NCBI GenBank assembly: GCA_964409505.1 | Contig: CAYPDK010000014.1 | Coordinates: 1-64,000, forward strand | Direction: 5' to 3' | Length of the DNA stretch: 64,000 bases | DNA from: JADHZC01 sp964409505 | GTDB taxonomy: Bacteria; Pseudomonadota; Alphaproteobacteria; Rickettsiales; Rickettsiaceae | Shown: piece after piece, positions 1 through 7,736 of the stretch | How positions within the stretch are numbered: the first letter of the stretch is position 1 | Layout of the letters: each line of letters starts with the position of its first letter | The notes under the pieces: model-generated | What the model was told of the DNA's origin: nothing | Database searches by the model: none | What the model saw: only the letters and a program-made list of their open reading frames with translations | Position numbers and translations under genes: made by a program

Positions 1-810
1 GCAGCGGCTAGCTCTAAAGAGTCTGTAGAGCCCTTAATTAAAGACGAGTCCCCTACAACTACTCAAAATGAGTATGAAGAGACTTCTATACACTTTGCAG
101 AAACGAATAGCTCTAAAGAATCTGCAGAGCCCTTAATTAAAGACGAGTCCCCTACAACTACTCAAAATGATTTAAGAAATACTCCTATGTATGCTCAAGA
201 TGAATTAGGAAACACTCCTCTGCACGTAGCAGCAGCGAATAATTCTCTAGAAGATATACGGAACTTACTCAAAGCAAAGGCTCATGTGGATGTTCAAAAT
301 AAATGTAAACAAACTCCTCTGCACTGTGCAGCGGCAAATAACTCTAAGGAATCTTTAGAGCTCTTAATTGAAAAAGGAGCTACTATAGATGCTCAAGATG
401 AGTGGAAACAAACTCCTCTACACTATGCAGTACTAAAAAATTCTAAGGATACTATAGAGCTCTTAATTAAGGAAAAGGCTAATGTAGATGCTCAAGATGA
501 ATTAGGAAACACTCCCCTGCACATGGCAGCATACTCTGGTTCCCGAGAGTTGCTAGAGCAATTATTTGAGGCATCCGCTAATGTAAATATTAAAGATGGT
601 TATGGAATAACTGTTTTAGAGCTAGTAAAGACTCTTAATAATCAGGAAATAATAACATTAATAGAGGAAAAAATAATAAACGACACTACAAGTCATGCCC
701 CCACTACTAATGAAACTGTGACAGATATCGAGCCTTTAGTGAGTGACCAATCTCTTGATCAGGTAGAGAATACTGAAACAACTTTAGATGTTGCAGGTAA
801 CGATATTTAG
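1..810 (+). CDS. Ankyrin-repeat protein, 5' end outside the window
   Basis: The frame is open from base 1 to the TAG at 808-810 (269 codons), so this is the 3' part of a longer gene; the ATG at 187 is internal. Residues from about 65 form four ankyrin repeats of 33 residues with the usual GNTPLH or KQTPLH turns (DELGNTPLHVAA, KQTPLHCAAANNS, KQTPLHYAV, ELGNTPLHMAA). The first 60 residues are two decayed repeats carrying the same SKES.EPLIKDESPTTTQN segment 99 bp apart. The last 60 residues are acidic, Thr-rich and not ankyrin. No signal peptide or membrane segment is visible in this part. Ankyrin proteins of intracellular bacteria are often secreted and bind host proteins; that role is inferred from the family. 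Confidence 0.85.
   Translation, partial: AAASSKESVEPLIKDESPTTTQNEYEETSIHFAETNSSKESAEPLIKDESPTTTQNDLRNTPMYAQDELGNTPLHVAAANNSLEDIRNLLKAKAHVDVQNKCKQTPLHCAAANNSKESLELLIEKGATIDAQDEWKQTPLHYAVLKNSKDTIELLIKEKANVDAQDELGNTPLHMAAYSGSRELLEQLFEASANVNIKDGYGITVLELVKTLNNQEIITLIEEKIINDTTSHAPTTNETVTDIEPLVSDQSLDQVENTETTLDVAGNDI
191..515 (+). repeat. 99-bp ankyrin-encoding direct repeats with a 28-bp identical pair
   Basis: The DNA beginning ATGCTCAAGATGAATTAGG at 191 recurs identically for about 28 bp at 488. The spacing is 297 bp, exactly three 99-bp ankyrin units. Such identity inside a protein repeat points to recent unit duplication or gene conversion. Confidence 0.75.
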
Positions 811-873
811 CGAGTAGCTAATTTCATTAATACTAAAAGATAGTAAACACTAACTTATTTTTTGATTAATAAT

Positions 874-909
874 TATTTAGCTAAGAAAGATTTTCCTCTT
901 AGCTAAATA
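874..909 (+). terminator. Hairpin terminator after the ankyrin gene
   Basis: A perfect 12-bp stem (ATTTAGCTAAGA at 875-886, TCTTAGCTAAAT at 897-908, plus one flanking T-A pair) encloses a 10-nt loop 64 bp after the stop codon. A short T-rich stretch follows. A near-identical hairpin follows the next gene. Confidence 0.6.
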
Positions 910-986
910 TTTCTGCAAGACTTTTATCTTTACAGCAATTAATTAATACTGATTTTTTTTATATTCTATTTGATATCAATTTCTAC

Positions 987-1014
987 TTGTATAAATAAAA
1001 AAAATAGATATAAT
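987..1014 (+). promoter_or_regulatory. Sigma-70-type promoter of the 18-residue-repeat gene
   Basis: The -35 element TTGTAT (987-992), a 16-bp spacer and a perfect -10 TATAAT (1009-1014) place the transcript start near 1021. The leader to the ATG at 1076 is about 55 nt and includes AAAGG (1066-1070) as ribosome binding site. Confidence 0.5.
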
Positions 1015-1021
1015 CAATCGT

Positions 1022-1039
1022 AACTGATGGTAATCAGTT
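1022..1039 (+). promoter_or_regulatory. Dyad at the predicted 5' end of the transcript
   Basis: AACTGAT (1022-1028) and ATCAGTT (1033-1039) form a perfect 7-bp inverted repeat with a 4-nt loop, starting 8 bp after the -10 box. It could be an operator or a protective 5' mRNA hairpin. The sequence cannot tell these apart. Confidence 0.35.
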
Positions 1040-1075
1040 TAATTATGATATTAACTAAATAGGTAAAAGGATATT

Positions 1076-1705
1076 ATGGGATATATTTTGTCTGGTATTT
1101 GTTCTTGTTTTTCTTATAGTATTGGTTATGGTATTGGTATTTGTTTGGGTTTGTTTTGTGGCTGTTGTTTCTCTACAGAAGAAGAGGAAAGCACTAAAAA
1201 TCACAATATGAATACTGACAATATGAATACTGACGGTATTGTACATAAAATCGGCAATGACGGTATTGCATATGATAAAAGTAAGATAAATCACAATATG
1301 ATTGCTGACGGTATTGTACATAAAATCGGTAATGACGGTGTTGCATATAAAATCGATAATAAGCATAAAATCATTAATAAAGCTCTCGATATGATTTTGA
1401 TTGCTGACGGTAGTGTACATAAAATCAGTAATAAAGATCACAATATGACTTTGATTGCTGACGGTATTGTACATAAAATCAGTGATAAAGATCACAATAT
1501 GATTTTGATTTCTGATGATGTTTCACATAAAATCAGTAATAAAGATCACGATATGATTTTGATTTCTGATGATGTTGCACATAAAATCAGTAATAAAGAT
1601 CACAATATGACTTTTCTTGCTCACGGTACTGAGCATACAATCGTGCATGCTGAAGATTTAGCAGGTGTTTTAGCTGATGCTTTAGTAAGTGACTCCGCAC
1701 ATTAA
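1076..1705 (+). CDS. Unrecognised protein with 18-residue repeats and a Gly/Cys-rich hydrophobic N-terminus
   Basis: I do not recognise this 209-residue protein. Residues 1-33 are hydrophobic and rich in Gly and Cys (MGYILSGICSCFSYSIGYG..., then CGCCF), followed by EEEE; they could be a membrane anchor or export signal. The rest is made of repeats. Four contiguous 18-residue copies occupy residues 104-175, built on (I/L)xxDxxxHKISNKDHNM. Looser copies precede them (DGIVHKIGNDG..), and one decayed copy follows. The C-terminus (HAEDLAGVLADALVSDSAH) is non-repeat. A good promoter and an AAAGG ribosome site support expression. It lies between an ankyrin gene and transporters, so a lineage-specific surface or secreted protein is possible; no function can be assigned. 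Confidence 0.6.
   Translation: MGYILSGICSCFSYSIGYGIGICLGLFCGCCFSTEEEESTKNHNMNTDNMNTDGIVHKIGNDGIAYDKSKINHNMIADGIVHKIGNDGVAYKIDNKHKIINKALDMILIADGSVHKISNKDHNMTLIADGIVHKISDKDHNMILISDDVSHKISNKDHDMILISDDVAHKISNKDHNMTFLAHGTEHTIVHAEDLAGVLADALVSDSAH
1385..1600 (+). repeat. Four tandem 54-bp coding repeats
   Basis: Copies begin at 1385, 1439, 1493 and 1547 and encode 18 residues each with the core HKIS(N/D)KD. The frame is kept and third-base differences are few, so the array is young. A degenerate fifth copy starts at 1601. Confidence 0.8.
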
Positions 1706-1740
1706 ATGCTGAAGCAGAGTAAGCACTAACTGATAATAAT

Positions 1741-1777
1741 TATTTAGCTAAGAAAGATTTTTCGTCTTAGCTAAATA
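1741..1777 (+). terminator. Second copy of the ankyrin-type 3' hairpin
   Basis: The same 12-bp stem (1742-1753 with 1765-1776) follows the repeat gene, with an 11-nt loop. The flanks (CACTAACT, then AATAATTATT before the stem; ACAAGA after) also match the first copy, so the 3' regions are homologous and not merely both terminators. Confidence 0.6.
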
Positions 1778-1827
1778 TTCCCACAAGATTCTTTATAAAA
1801 ACTGCATCCTACTAATAATATTCTACT

Positions 1828-3081
1828 CTATATTTTTTGTTTAAATACTACTTTCATAAAAACTAAAATAAAAAAAGCTACAATTAGTAAAATAGGGATA
1901 AAATATATAGCTACTCTAAGATCTTCCTTGGAATAGAGCCTAACATTCTCCAATCCAATTTCTCCATTCCATCTTGTATCTAAAATAAACCCCATAACCT
2001 TATGAATAACAATTCCAAAAGACATTTGTATCATATTAGAAATTGAAGCAGCTAATGTCCTTAATCTATCAGGTATAAATTTTAAAACGAGCCCTACAAA
2101 AATTGATTGATATGCACAGAAAAAACCTATAACAAGTAGTAAATTTTTAACTGTAAAAATACTAATATCATCAATACTTAAAATACACAAAAATGCTGTG
2201 GCCATAAAAAAACAAGAAATAACAAGGATAAAATAATGTACCCCAAACCTATCTGCAAAATAAGGCAAAATTATTACTCCTAAAGCCATTCCTAGCAATA
2301 TGTAAGACACAATATGATCTGCAAAAATTTTGTCTAAGTCATAAAATTTGACCAAAAATAAACTACCCCAAGCATCAGCAAATCCTTCTAAAGGACCAAC
2401 CATAAAAGCTGCACAAAAACTTATTATTATTGCCTTTTTATTTAAAAATATAAGCTTTATATCTTCTTTTACGTTTTGCTTTTCTTGATAAGAATTCTTA
2501 AAATTTGGAAAAAAATAGTAATTAAAAAAACAAAGCAATAAAGAAAAACAGAATAAAACAGCTAACACATACCTCATACCAAAAAGTAACATAATCTCAT
2601 AGAGATATCTTTCACTAAAAAATCCTACAATAACTCCAAAACATATCATAGCTCCAACCATTTGTGTAAAATGTTTATAGTACATTTTATGAAATACACG
2701 ATACCCAATAAGAATCGCGCATGAAGAGCCTATACCTGAAAGAAATCTTCCCACAAGAACAAACCACCATTGGTTTGAAAAAATTATAGGTATCAAACTA
2801 AAACCTGTAAGCAAAATTGAAATTGAGACTATAAGTCTATTATTAAAACGCAAAATCATAAAACCTAAAGGTATATGAAAAAAAATATATCCTAAGTAAT
2901 ACATCGATGCAAAAGAAGCGATTTCTTTAGAACTAATTCTATACATAATCATTAAGTCAGTCATAATACTATTAGGAATTAAACGAATAATATATTGATA
3001 GCCATAAAATGACATAATACAAAAAAAAACTGTAAAAAAAGAACCTCTTAATTTTATTCTAAAATTAAAAAATTTGTGCAT
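1828..3081 (-). CDS. MFS transporter, tandem copy A
   Basis: A 417-residue protein with about 12 hydrophobic segments, the usual length for a major facilitator superfamily carrier in the inner membrane. The LGYIFFHIPLGFMILRF stretch after the second helix and VGRFLSGIGSSCAILIGYRVF in helices 4-5 are MFS-like. It closely resembles the next gene upstream (shared GFSLIPII, SGIGSSCA, FCAAFMVGPLEGF.DAWGS, IGFFCAYQS), so the two arose by tandem duplication. The gap between them is 43 bp, so they are probably co-transcribed. The substrate cannot be read from sequence; related Rickettsiales carriers are thought to import host metabolites. Confidence 0.8.
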   Translation of the reverse strand: MHKFFNFRIKLRGSFFTVFFCIMSFYGYQYIIRLIPNSIMTDLMIMYRISSKEIASFASMYYLGYIFFHIPLGFMILRFNNRLIVSISILLTGFSLIPIIFSNQWWFVLVGRFLSGIGSSCAILIGYRVFHKMYYKHFTQMVGAMICFGVIVGFFSERYLYEIMLLFGMRYVLAVLFCFSLLLCFFNYYFFPNFKNSYQEKQNVKEDIKLIFLNKKAIIISFCAAFMVGPLEGFADAWGSLFLVKFYDLDKIFADHIVSYILLGMALGVIILPYFADRFGVHYFILVISCFFMATAFLCILSIDDISIFTVKNLLLVIGFFCAYQSIFVGLVLKFIPDRLRTLAASISNMIQMSFGIVIHKVMGFILDTRWNGEIGLENVRLYSKEDLRVAIYFIPILLIVAFFILVFMKVVFKQKI

Positions 3082-3124
3082 AAAGTAAAGTATATTGTAA
3101 ACGAACTTTAAAATTGTAAAAATA

Positions 3125-4381
3125 TTACTTTTTTAAATCTAATCTAGCAAATTTATTCTTCATAAGGAATAAAGTGATAAAAGCTATAATTAGTAAAATA
3201 GGAATAAAATGAATGGCTACTTTAAAGTTAAGCTTAGAATAGACTCTACCGTTAATTGCGCTATCGTCTGAGACGCTCATAATACTCAAAATAGAGCCTA
3301 TTACCTTGTGTACAACAAACCCGAAAGACATAATTATCATATTAGCAACAGATGCCGCAAATACCCCTATCCTCTCTGGAACAAGTTTGAAGACTATGCT
3401 TGGAAAAACAGATTGATAAGCACAAAAGAACCCTATTAAAAATAACAAAATTTTTACTGTAAAAAGATCTATATTATGAATATTTAAAATATATAAAAAA
3501 AAGATCCCCATAAAAAAAGAAGATGCAAGCATAACACTATAACTTAAACTAAATTTATCTGCAAAATAAGGTAAAACTATAACTCCAAAAGACATTCCAA
3601 AGAATATGTTAGAAATAATATGATCTGCTAAAATTTTTTGTAAATCATAGGATATTACTAGAAACATGCTTCCCCAAGCATCTGAAAAACCTTCTAAGGG
3701 ACCAACCATAAAAGCAGCGCAAAAGCTTATGAAAACAAATTTTTTATTAAAAAAAATATATTTTATATCCTCTTTCAGAGAAGGTTTGTCTCCTGATTCT
3801 GAATTTACTTCTAACTTAGGAAAAAAACAATAATTCAAAATACATAGAAAGATACAAAATAAAAACAAGATCTTCAGTACATTTTTCATTCCAAAAATTA
3901 ATATAATTTCGGATAAGTACCTCCCGCTAAGAAAACCTGTAATTAATCCAAGAAGTATCATTAATCCCAGCACTTGTGAAAATCTTTTATAAAACAACTC
4001 CTGAAAAACAAGAAAAGCTATAAGTACTGCACAAGAGGATCCAATTCCAGAAATAAATCTACATATAAGCACTAACACCCAATTATCTGAATAAATTATA
4101 GGTATTAAGCTAAAACCTGTAAGTAAAATGGATAGTGAGACTATAAACTTAGTCCAGGATCTCAAAAGTAAGATGCTTAGAGGTATATGAGAGATAACAT
4201 ATCCAAGATAATATACACCAGCAAAAGAGCCAAATTCTCCTGAGCTTATTCCATATATTTGTGTCAAATCCATACTAATACTATTAGGTAGTATCCGGAT
4301 AATATACTGATAACTGTAGAATATAGCTATACAAAAAAAAACTATGTAAGCAGATATTGTGTCTCTTGCAGTTGTGCTCAT
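3125..4381 (-). CDS. MFS transporter, tandem copy B
   Basis: A 418-residue, roughly 12-helix MFS carrier starting MSTTARDTISAYIVFFC. It is the upstream paralog of the preceding gene and matches it over nearly the whole length without large gaps. Divergence is spread across the helices, including substitutions near the shared SGIGSSCA motif, so the copies may have different substrates. The 160 bp upstream (4382-4541) is AT-rich and probably holds the promoter. Substrate unknown. Confidence 0.8.
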   Translation of the reverse strand: MSTTARDTISAYIVFFCIAIFYSYQYIIRILPNSISMDLTQIYGISSGEFGSFAGVYYLGYVISHIPLSILLLRSWTKFIVSLSILLTGFSLIPIIYSDNWVLVLICRFISGIGSSCAVLIAFLVFQELFYKRFSQVLGLMILLGLITGFLSGRYLSEIILIFGMKNVLKILFLFCIFLCILNYCFFPKLEVNSESGDKPSLKEDIKYIFFNKKFVFISFCAAFMVGPLEGFSDAWGSMFLVISYDLQKILADHIISNIFFGMSFGVIVLPYFADKFSLSYSVMLASSFFMGIFFLYILNIHNIDLFTVKILLFLIGFFCAYQSVFPSIVFKLVPERIGVFAASVANMIIMSFGFVVHKVIGSILSIMSVSDDSAINGRVYSKLNFKVAIHFIPILLIIAFITLFLMKNKFARLDLKK

Positions 4382-4541
4382 ACCAAGTTTTTATAAAACC
4401 TTTAAATTCAAAAAAATAATTAAATAAAATATCTAACACTACTAATATTAAAACACAAAAACACCTATCATCTTATAAGAAAAATAGTTACGAATTGTAA
4501 CAATCTTTTTTTCTATAAAACCTGTTAAAAACCTTTTTATA

Positions 4542-5000
4542 TTATTCAAAAGGTTTCATTATAACCATAGAAACAGCAACAATCATCAAAAGAGTAGGAA
4601 TCTCGTTTAATATACGATAAAATTTAGTGGATCTTACACTTCTTTTTTCTTGAAATTCATTTTTTAAGTGAATCGAAAAAAAATGTATAAGAGTAAGTAC
4701 TAAAACAGCAAGCATTTTTATATAAAACCAATGTCCAAGGGCAACGAATCCAAAAACATATGCAATAGAGATACCAGAAATATAAACAGTAATCATAGAA
4801 AAATTCATGATGTATTTTATCACTCTTTTTTCCATAACACTAAATATCTGATACGTGTCTTGAGAAAGATTAGGTCTGCTGTGATAGACAAAAATTCTTA
4901 ATAAATACATAATAGATGCAATCCAAGAAATAACTGCTATTACATGAACTGTCTTAAACAAGTAAAAATTATTTGATAAAAATTCATATATTCTTTCCAT
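4542..5000 (-). CDS. hemJ: HemJ protoporphyrinogen IX oxidase
   Basis: HemJ (UPF0093) is the membrane enzyme that oxidises protoporphyrinogen IX to protoporphyrin IX, the step before ferrochelatase. The protein has four membrane segments. The family signature is present: His in LFKTVHVIAVISWIASIMYLLRIFVYH, a second conserved region around EKRVIKYIMNFSM, and Lys/Tyr in GHWFYIKMLAVLVLTLIHFF. I chose the ATG at 5000 because the family starts a few residues before the first helix; an ATG at 5015 adds MVLVL. It overlaps the end of hemH by 17 bp and completes a hemE-hemH-hemJ operon. Confidence 0.88.
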   Translation of the reverse strand: MERIYEFLSNNFYLFKTVHVIAVISWIASIMYLLRIFVYHSRPNLSQDTYQIFSVMEKRVIKYIMNFSMITVYISGISIAYVFGFVALGHWFYIKMLAVLVLTLIHFFSIHLKNEFQEKRSVRSTKFYRILNEIPTLLMIVAVSMVIMKPFE

Positions 5001-6108
5001 AAGGACAAGCACCAAATTTTTTAGGACAAAAACGAAAGTCTGGTATTTTTCTTATATTTGAATTAATGTCTTCTATATTCTCAAGAGAATTACTACTAAA
5101 AATTTTACTGTAATCACTTCTCATAAGTGCTTTCAGCATTTTACAAAGAGAAAAAATAAAATGTTTTTCTGTCCTTAAAGTTTCGATTCTAATGTAATTT
5201 ACACCTCTCATATCTGCAATTTTTTTATATCGAATATCTAACTCTACTAAAACTTCAATGTGTTCTGATACAAAAGCAACAGGTATCAATATAATATTTT
5301 TTTTATCCATTGCGGCCTTAAGTACTTCTTTTTCAGTACTTGGAGAGAGCCACTTAATAGGACCTATTTTACTTTGATAAGTTATTTTATACTCTAAATT
5401 CACAAATGATAAATTTTTAACTACCTCGCTTACCGTTTGTTGTATTTGACATTGATAAGGATCTCCGGATGCTATGACCGATTCTGGTAGACTATGCGCT
5501 GAAAAAAGAAAAATATATTCTCTAACATCAAAAATTTTTGCTGCTTTAAGGGTATTTTCAATAAGTCTTACATGTGCTTTAATAAAATTTACTTCTATCG
5601 GGTAGCAACAAAGTGCTTTCACTCTTACATCAGACAATCCATATCTTTTTAAAGTTTTCTTAAAGTCCCTAAAAGAAGACAAAGTAGTCGTGGTAGAAAA
5701 TTGTGGGTATAAAGGTATAAGAATAATTTCTTTCGCAATATTTTTTACAAAATTTTCTTTGATTTTTTGAACTACTTCTTCTGAGAGAGGTTTCCAATAT
5801 CTCATTGAGATAAAAAAATCACAATCAAATTTTAAATTTTCAGAATTTTTTAAACTTTGTAACTGAGCCTGGGTTTCTTCTAACAAAGGAGATCTGCCTC
5901 CTAAAAGAGCATATTCCTTTTGGACACTCTTAGATCTTATCTTAGAGATAAGCCAAGCCAGAGGATATCTTATAAAAAAAGGTATTCTTAGGATAAGTTT
6001 ATCCTTAAAAAGATTAAAAAGAAAATTCTGAATTGAATCTAAATTATGAGGACCTCCTAAATTAAAAAGAACTACCTGAACTTTTTTTGGGGTCAGATTA
6101 TTTCTCAC
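4984..6108 (-). CDS. hemH: Ferrochelatase
   Basis: Inserts Fe2+ into protoporphyrin IX to make protohaem. The 374-residue protein starts with the family's VVLFNLGGP and has the catalytic His in FSAHSLPESVIASGDPY and the acidic metal-path region in VSEHIEVLVELDI. The C-terminal CPKKFGACPYGK resembles Cys-rich tails of some ferrochelatases; with few cysteines, an iron-sulfur cluster is uncertain. The start codon is GTG at 6108, overlapping the hemE TGA stop (GTGA), which indicates translational coupling. The 374-residue length is usual. Confidence 0.93.
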   Translation of the reverse strand: MRNNLTPKKVQVVLFNLGGPHNLDSIQNFLFNLFKDKLILRIPFFIRYPLAWLISKIRSKSVQKEYALLGGRSPLLEETQAQLQSLKNSENLKFDCDFFISMRYWKPLSEEVVQKIKENFVKNIAKEIILIPLYPQFSTTTTLSSFRDFKKTLKRYGLSDVRVKALCCYPIEVNFIKAHVRLIENTLKAAKIFDVREYIFLFSAHSLPESVIASGDPYQCQIQQTVSEVVKNLSFVNLEYKITYQSKIGPIKWLSPSTEKEVLKAAMDKKNIILIPVAFVSEHIEVLVELDIRYKKIADMRGVNYIRIETLRTEKHFIFSLCKMLKALMRSDYSKIFSSNSLENIEDINSNIRKIPDFRFCPKKFGACPYGKNI

Positions 6109-7148
6109 TTAAAATTTTTTACGTAATTAATTAAAAATTCTACATTTTTTAATGGTGTATTTGGAAGTATTCCATCTCCTAGGTTAAAAATAAAACCCTT
6201 TATATCCATAATGTCTAATATTTCTCTTATTTTTCGTTCAATAATATTTTGTTTAGAAAATAGGATGATAGGATCTAAATTTCCTTGAACCAATAACTTA
6301 TTTTGCCATTTCTTCATTATAGAAACAGGAACAGAATAATCAACCCCTAACCCATCTGGATTTACTTCTTCCAAGTACTTTTCGTAATAAAAACCTGCAA
6401 ATTTAGGAAAACAAATAATTGGTATTTGAGGATAAACTTTTTTGATATTATAAACAATTTTTTTTGTAGGATTTATTACAAATTCTTGAAATTCTTCCCT
6501 TCCAAGGACCCATCCCCAAGATTCAAATATTTGAATAGTTTCTACACCTGATTTAATTTGGTTTAATAAAAATTCTATAATTTTTTCTACTAAAATATCT
6601 ATTAATGTACCCAATAAGTTTCTCTGATTAACAGAAAATATTCTACTTAGAAGAAATTTTTTATCATCAGAGCTTCCTTTTAACATGTAATGAGCTATAC
6701 TCCAGGCAGACCCTGTAAATCCTATTAAGGTTTTTTCTTCAGGAAGAGTTTTTTTTGTAAGTGCTATCATCTCATAAATATTATCTATTTTTGAAGAGAA
6801 TTTTGATGATAGCTTTTTTATATCTTCTTTTCTAGAAAATTGTTCTAGTATTGGTCCCTTATTTTTAATAAAATCCACTTTCCATCCTAATAAATCAGGA
6901 ATCACTAAAATATCTGAAAAAATTATAGCAGCATCTAAGTTATAAAATCTATTAAGAGGTTGTAGTGTAATTTTAGAAGCATCTTTTACTTTATAACATA
7001 GATCTAAGAAAGACTTATATTTTTGTCGTATTTCCATATATTCTGGTAGATATCTTCCTGCTTGACGCATTATCCAAATGGGGATATTTGTGTTTTTTTT
7101 TTTGAAACTAAGTAAGATTGGTTTTTTAGACATTTGGGAAATAATCAT
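6105..7148 (-). CDS. hemE: Uroporphyrinogen decarboxylase
   Basis: Decarboxylates the four acetate side chains of uroporphyrinogen III to give coproporphyrinogen III. The signature WIMRQAGRYLPEY lies at residues 26-38, with the FSDILVIPD active-site Asp region and VQGNLDP near the C-terminus. The length of 347 residues is normal. The ATG at 7148 is given; an ATG at 7133 (MSKKP) fits the family equally well. hemE is the first gene leftward of the inferred origin, the arrangement known from Caulobacter and Rickettsia, and leads hemE-hemH-hemJ. Confidence 0.94.
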   Translation of the reverse strand: MIISQMSKKPILLSFKKKNTNIPIWIMRQAGRYLPEYMEIRQKYKSFLDLCYKVKDASKITLQPLNRFYNLDAAIIFSDILVIPDLLGWKVDFIKNKGPILEQFSRKEDIKKLSSKFSSKIDNIYEMIALTKKTLPEEKTLIGFTGSAWSIAHYMLKGSSDDKKFLLSRIFSVNQRNLLGTLIDILVEKIIEFLLNQIKSGVETIQIFESWGWVLGREEFQEFVINPTKKIVYNIKKVYPQIPIICFPKFAGFYYEKYLEEVNPDGLGVDYSVPVSIMKKWQNKLLVQGNLDPIILFSKQNIIERKIREILDIMDIKGFIFNLGDGILPNTPLKNVEFLINYVKNFK

Positions 7149-7736
7149 AAAAATATATTAGTAATATTTATTATATAGATATTGTTGTTGATGAATAGTT
7201 TTTTTTGTGATTTATGAGTTATCCACATAGTTATCCACAATATATTTTTTTTCTAAGAAGGAGAGAAAGGTTTACAACGGAGTTATTCACAAAAAAAATA
7301 TGTAATAAAAATGTTGATTAACTCTGTGAGTGTAATGTGAATAATTGTGGTAAAAGCTTTAAAACATAAGATGTTAACAACATATGCACATAGTTATACA
7401 TTAGTTATTAACATCTAATTTGAAATTTTTTTTAGGGTTTTTATTTTTCTATCTCAAGGTTGACGTTTGATATTTAGCTAAATTTTAAAAAGATATTCAC
7501 ATTTTGTATTTTATAATGTGATTAGATTTTTGATTCCCTATTGTTCTCTTATTTGGTATATTATTCTAAGAATTGAAGTTAATTTTTATCTTGAGATGGA
7601 AGAGATATATGTATTAATTGTGAAAGCAAAGAAAAAGTATTTTTCTAAAAAATTAAAATTTGAGAGAAAGTTTAAAGTTTTGATTTTGTTAAATAATTGA
7701 GATTTTTATGTACAATCTATTATAAAATGTAGAATA
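7149..7736. other. Putative chromosomal replication origin (oriC)
   Basis: This 588-bp gene-free gap lies between leftward hemE and rightward dnaQ. Four exact DnaA boxes (TTATNCACA) fall within 126 bp: TTATCCACA at 7219-7227 and 7231-7239, TTATTCACA at 7283-7291, and its reverse complement at 7336-7344. One-mismatch ATATTCACA is at 7493-7501. A 9-bp inverted repeat (AGATGTTAA 7369-7377, TTAACATCT 7408-7416) and AT-rich DNA that could unwind follow. In Caulobacter and Rickettsia the origin lies next to hemE, and dnaQ is a frequent neighbour on the other side in alphaproteobacteria. Genes diverge from this point, and parS/parAB lies 16-18 kb away. Confidence 0.85.
7219..7344. promoter_or_regulatory. 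DnaA-box cluster
   Basis: Two boxes in direct repeat 12 bp apart, one more on the same strand and one on the opposite strand all match TTATNCACA exactly. The 12-bp spacing puts the first two boxes on similar faces of the helix, which suits cooperative DnaA binding. Confidence 0.8.

Noticed and set aside
187..810. Ankyrin gene starting at the ATG at 187
   Set aside because: The same frame is open back to base 1 and encodes related, decayed ankyrin units, so 187 is internal.
1055..1495. Minus-strand frame of 146 codons
   Set aside because: It is the complement of the 18-residue repeat array; the repeats simply lack stops in that frame.
1385..1600. CRISPR-like regular repeats
   Set aside because: The units are contiguous 54-bp coding repeats with no spacers and they keep the reading frame.
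7518..7700. 60-codon plus-strand frame in the origin region
   Set aside because: GTG start, no ribosome site, no recognisable motif, and it lies in the AT-rich part of the inferred oriC.
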